A program made the translations under genes and the position numbers. A stretch of 64,000 bases of DNA from Streptococcus sp. 29896 (GTDB taxonomy: Bacteria > Bacillota > Bacilli > Lactobacillales > Streptococcaceae): assembly GCF_032594915.1 (NCBI RefSeq), contig NZ_CP118733.1:1240001-1304000 (forward strand). Reading direction: 5' to 3'. Every line of letters begins with the position of its first letter. Position 1 is the first letter of the stretch. The notes under the pieces were generated by a model, which had not been told where the DNA came from, did not search any database, and saw nothing but the letters and a program-made list of their open reading frames with translations. Shown one piece after another: positions 63,100 through 64,000 of this stretch.

Positions 63100-64000
63100 A
63101 TGAATACAGCAGATTTTGATTTTTACCTACCAGAAGAACTGATTGCGCAAGTCCCTTTGGAAAAACGCGACAGTTCCCGCCTCTTGATTGTGGACAAAAC
63201 CACAGGTGCCATGACAGATAGCCACTTCGACCACATCATCGATGAGTTGGAGCCTGGCGATGCCCTGGTTATGAACAACACCCGCGTCCTACCAGCTCGA
63301 CTCTACGGCCAAAAGCCCGATACACAAGGACATGTCGAATTGCTCCTTTTGAAAAATACCCAAGGAGATCAATGGGAAGTTCTTGCTAAGCCAGCCAAAC
63401 GCCTGAAAGTCGGCGCCAAAGTCGCCTTTGGTGATGGAAGACTCATGGCTACCATTATAGAAGAACTGGAGCACGGCGGACGGATTGTTGAATTTGACTA
63501 TCAAGGTATCTTCTTAGAAGTCCTTGAAAGTTTGGGGGAAATGCCCCTACCGCCTTATATCCATGAAAAATTGGACGATCGCGAACGTTACCAGACTGTC
63601 TATGCCAAAGAAAATGGCTCTGCTGCTGCACCGACTGCTGGACTGCATTTTACACAGGACTTGCTAGATAAGATCGAAGCCAAGGGTGTAAAACTGGTCT
63701 ATCTGACCCTCCATGTGGGCTTAGGGACCTTCCGTCCGGTTTCGGTAGAGAATCTCGATGAGCATGAGATGCACTCCGAGTTTTATAGCCTTTCAGCCCA
63801 AGCTGCCCAGACCTTAAATGAAGCCAAGGCAAACGGTGGTCGCATCGTTGCAGTTGGAACAACCTCCATTCGCACCCTTGAAACCATTGGAAACAAGTTT
63901 GATGGCCATTTGGAAGCTGACTCTGGTTGGACCAATATCTTTATCAAACCAGGCTATACTTTCAAGATTGTCGATGCCTTTTCGACCAACTTCCATCTTC
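63100..64000 (+). CDS. queA: tRNA preQ1(34) S-adenosylmethionine ribosyltransferase-isomerase, N-terminal part (runs off the right edge)
   Basis: The first 300 residues are visible: [47 protein letters not shown] and [13 protein letters not shown], all QueA hallmarks. The enzyme builds epoxyqueuosine at position 34 of tRNAs for Asn, Asp, His and Tyr. About 40 residues are missing beyond the edge. A GGAG site precedes the ATG. Confidence 0.96.
   Translation, partial: MNTADFDFYLPEELIAQVPLEKRDSSRLLIVDKTTGAMTDSHFDHIIDELEPGDALVMNNTRVLPARLYGQKPDTQGHVELLLLKNTQGDQWEVLAKPAKRLKVGAKVAFGDGRLMATIIEELEHGGRIVEFDYQGIFLEVLESLGEMPLPPYIHEKLDDRERYQTVYAKENGSAAAPTAGLHFTQDLLDKIEAKGVKLVYLTLHVGLGTFRPVSVENLDEHEMHSEFYSLSAQAAQTLNEAKANGGRIVAVGTTSIRTLETIGNKFDGHLEADSGWTNIFIKPGYTFKIVDAFSTNFHL

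Overview
The window reads as chromosome of a low-GC Gram-positive coccus, almost certainly Streptococcus and most probably S. suis or a close relative. Evidence is the gene set and order (coiA, pepF, O-methyltransferase, prsA, alaS; serC-GNAT-serA-ogt-arsC-like; tmk-holB-yabA-rsmI; livJHMGF; upp-clpP-ylbG), NrdHEF class Ib reductase, a lysine-type MurE, strong AAGGAG-type ribosome sites, and CodY-, CtsR-, NagR- and NrdR-like operators. The species call is inference from remembered synteny, not a search result.

Layout. 1-3137: citrate synthase (cut by the left edge) and aconitase, a partial TCA branch. 3310-7598: nrdH-nrdE and nrdF, separated by a 730-base block of hairpin repeats. 7712-10107: a small operon of an XRE regulator, DUF3169 and DUF3267 membrane proteins and three tiny membrane proteins (one broken), behind a promoter with a precisely phased operator. 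10170-15443: alaS, a LURP-one-like gene behind an alanine-type T-box, prsA and an O-methyltransferase. 15520-20155: two unknown genes, pepF, a HigB/HigA-like toxin-antitoxin pair and coiA. 20216-30447: GNAT, metG, tandem DUF1361 paralogues, DUF3885, CPBP protease, DUF975, an amino-acid permease and a large unknown membrane protein. 30605-36484: exoA, a CDF-like transporter, arsC-like, ogt, serA, a GNAT gene with a nonsense codon, serC. 36594-43728: rsmI, yabA, holB, tmk, YitT, TelA/XpaC, a CBS-ACT protein and a VOC protein. 44090-48725: the livJHMGF branched-chain amino-acid importer. 48815-52870: ylbG, clpP, upp, a MalY/PatB-type lyase and metB. 53053-54173: four related small membrane proteins. 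54255-59546: murE and a siderophore ABC importer. 59550-64000: glutathione peroxidase, RsuA-type pseudouridine synthase, glutathionyl-hydroquinone reductase, nagB, a 57-residue membrane protein and queA (cut by the right edge).

Most genes are ordinary housekeeping genes. The parts that stand out are non-coding or small: three families of multi-hairpin intergenic repeats whose copies differ by compensatory changes in their stems; the T-box with a GCU specifier that appears to hide the ribosome site of a LURP-one gene; the XRE operon with three TTGTCAAAA motifs exactly 21 bases apart; the four-gene array of FN..FYR small membrane proteins; and two genes whose start codon lies at the predicted transcription start (leaderless candidates). 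No transposase, prophage, CRISPR array, rRNA or tRNA gene was seen.
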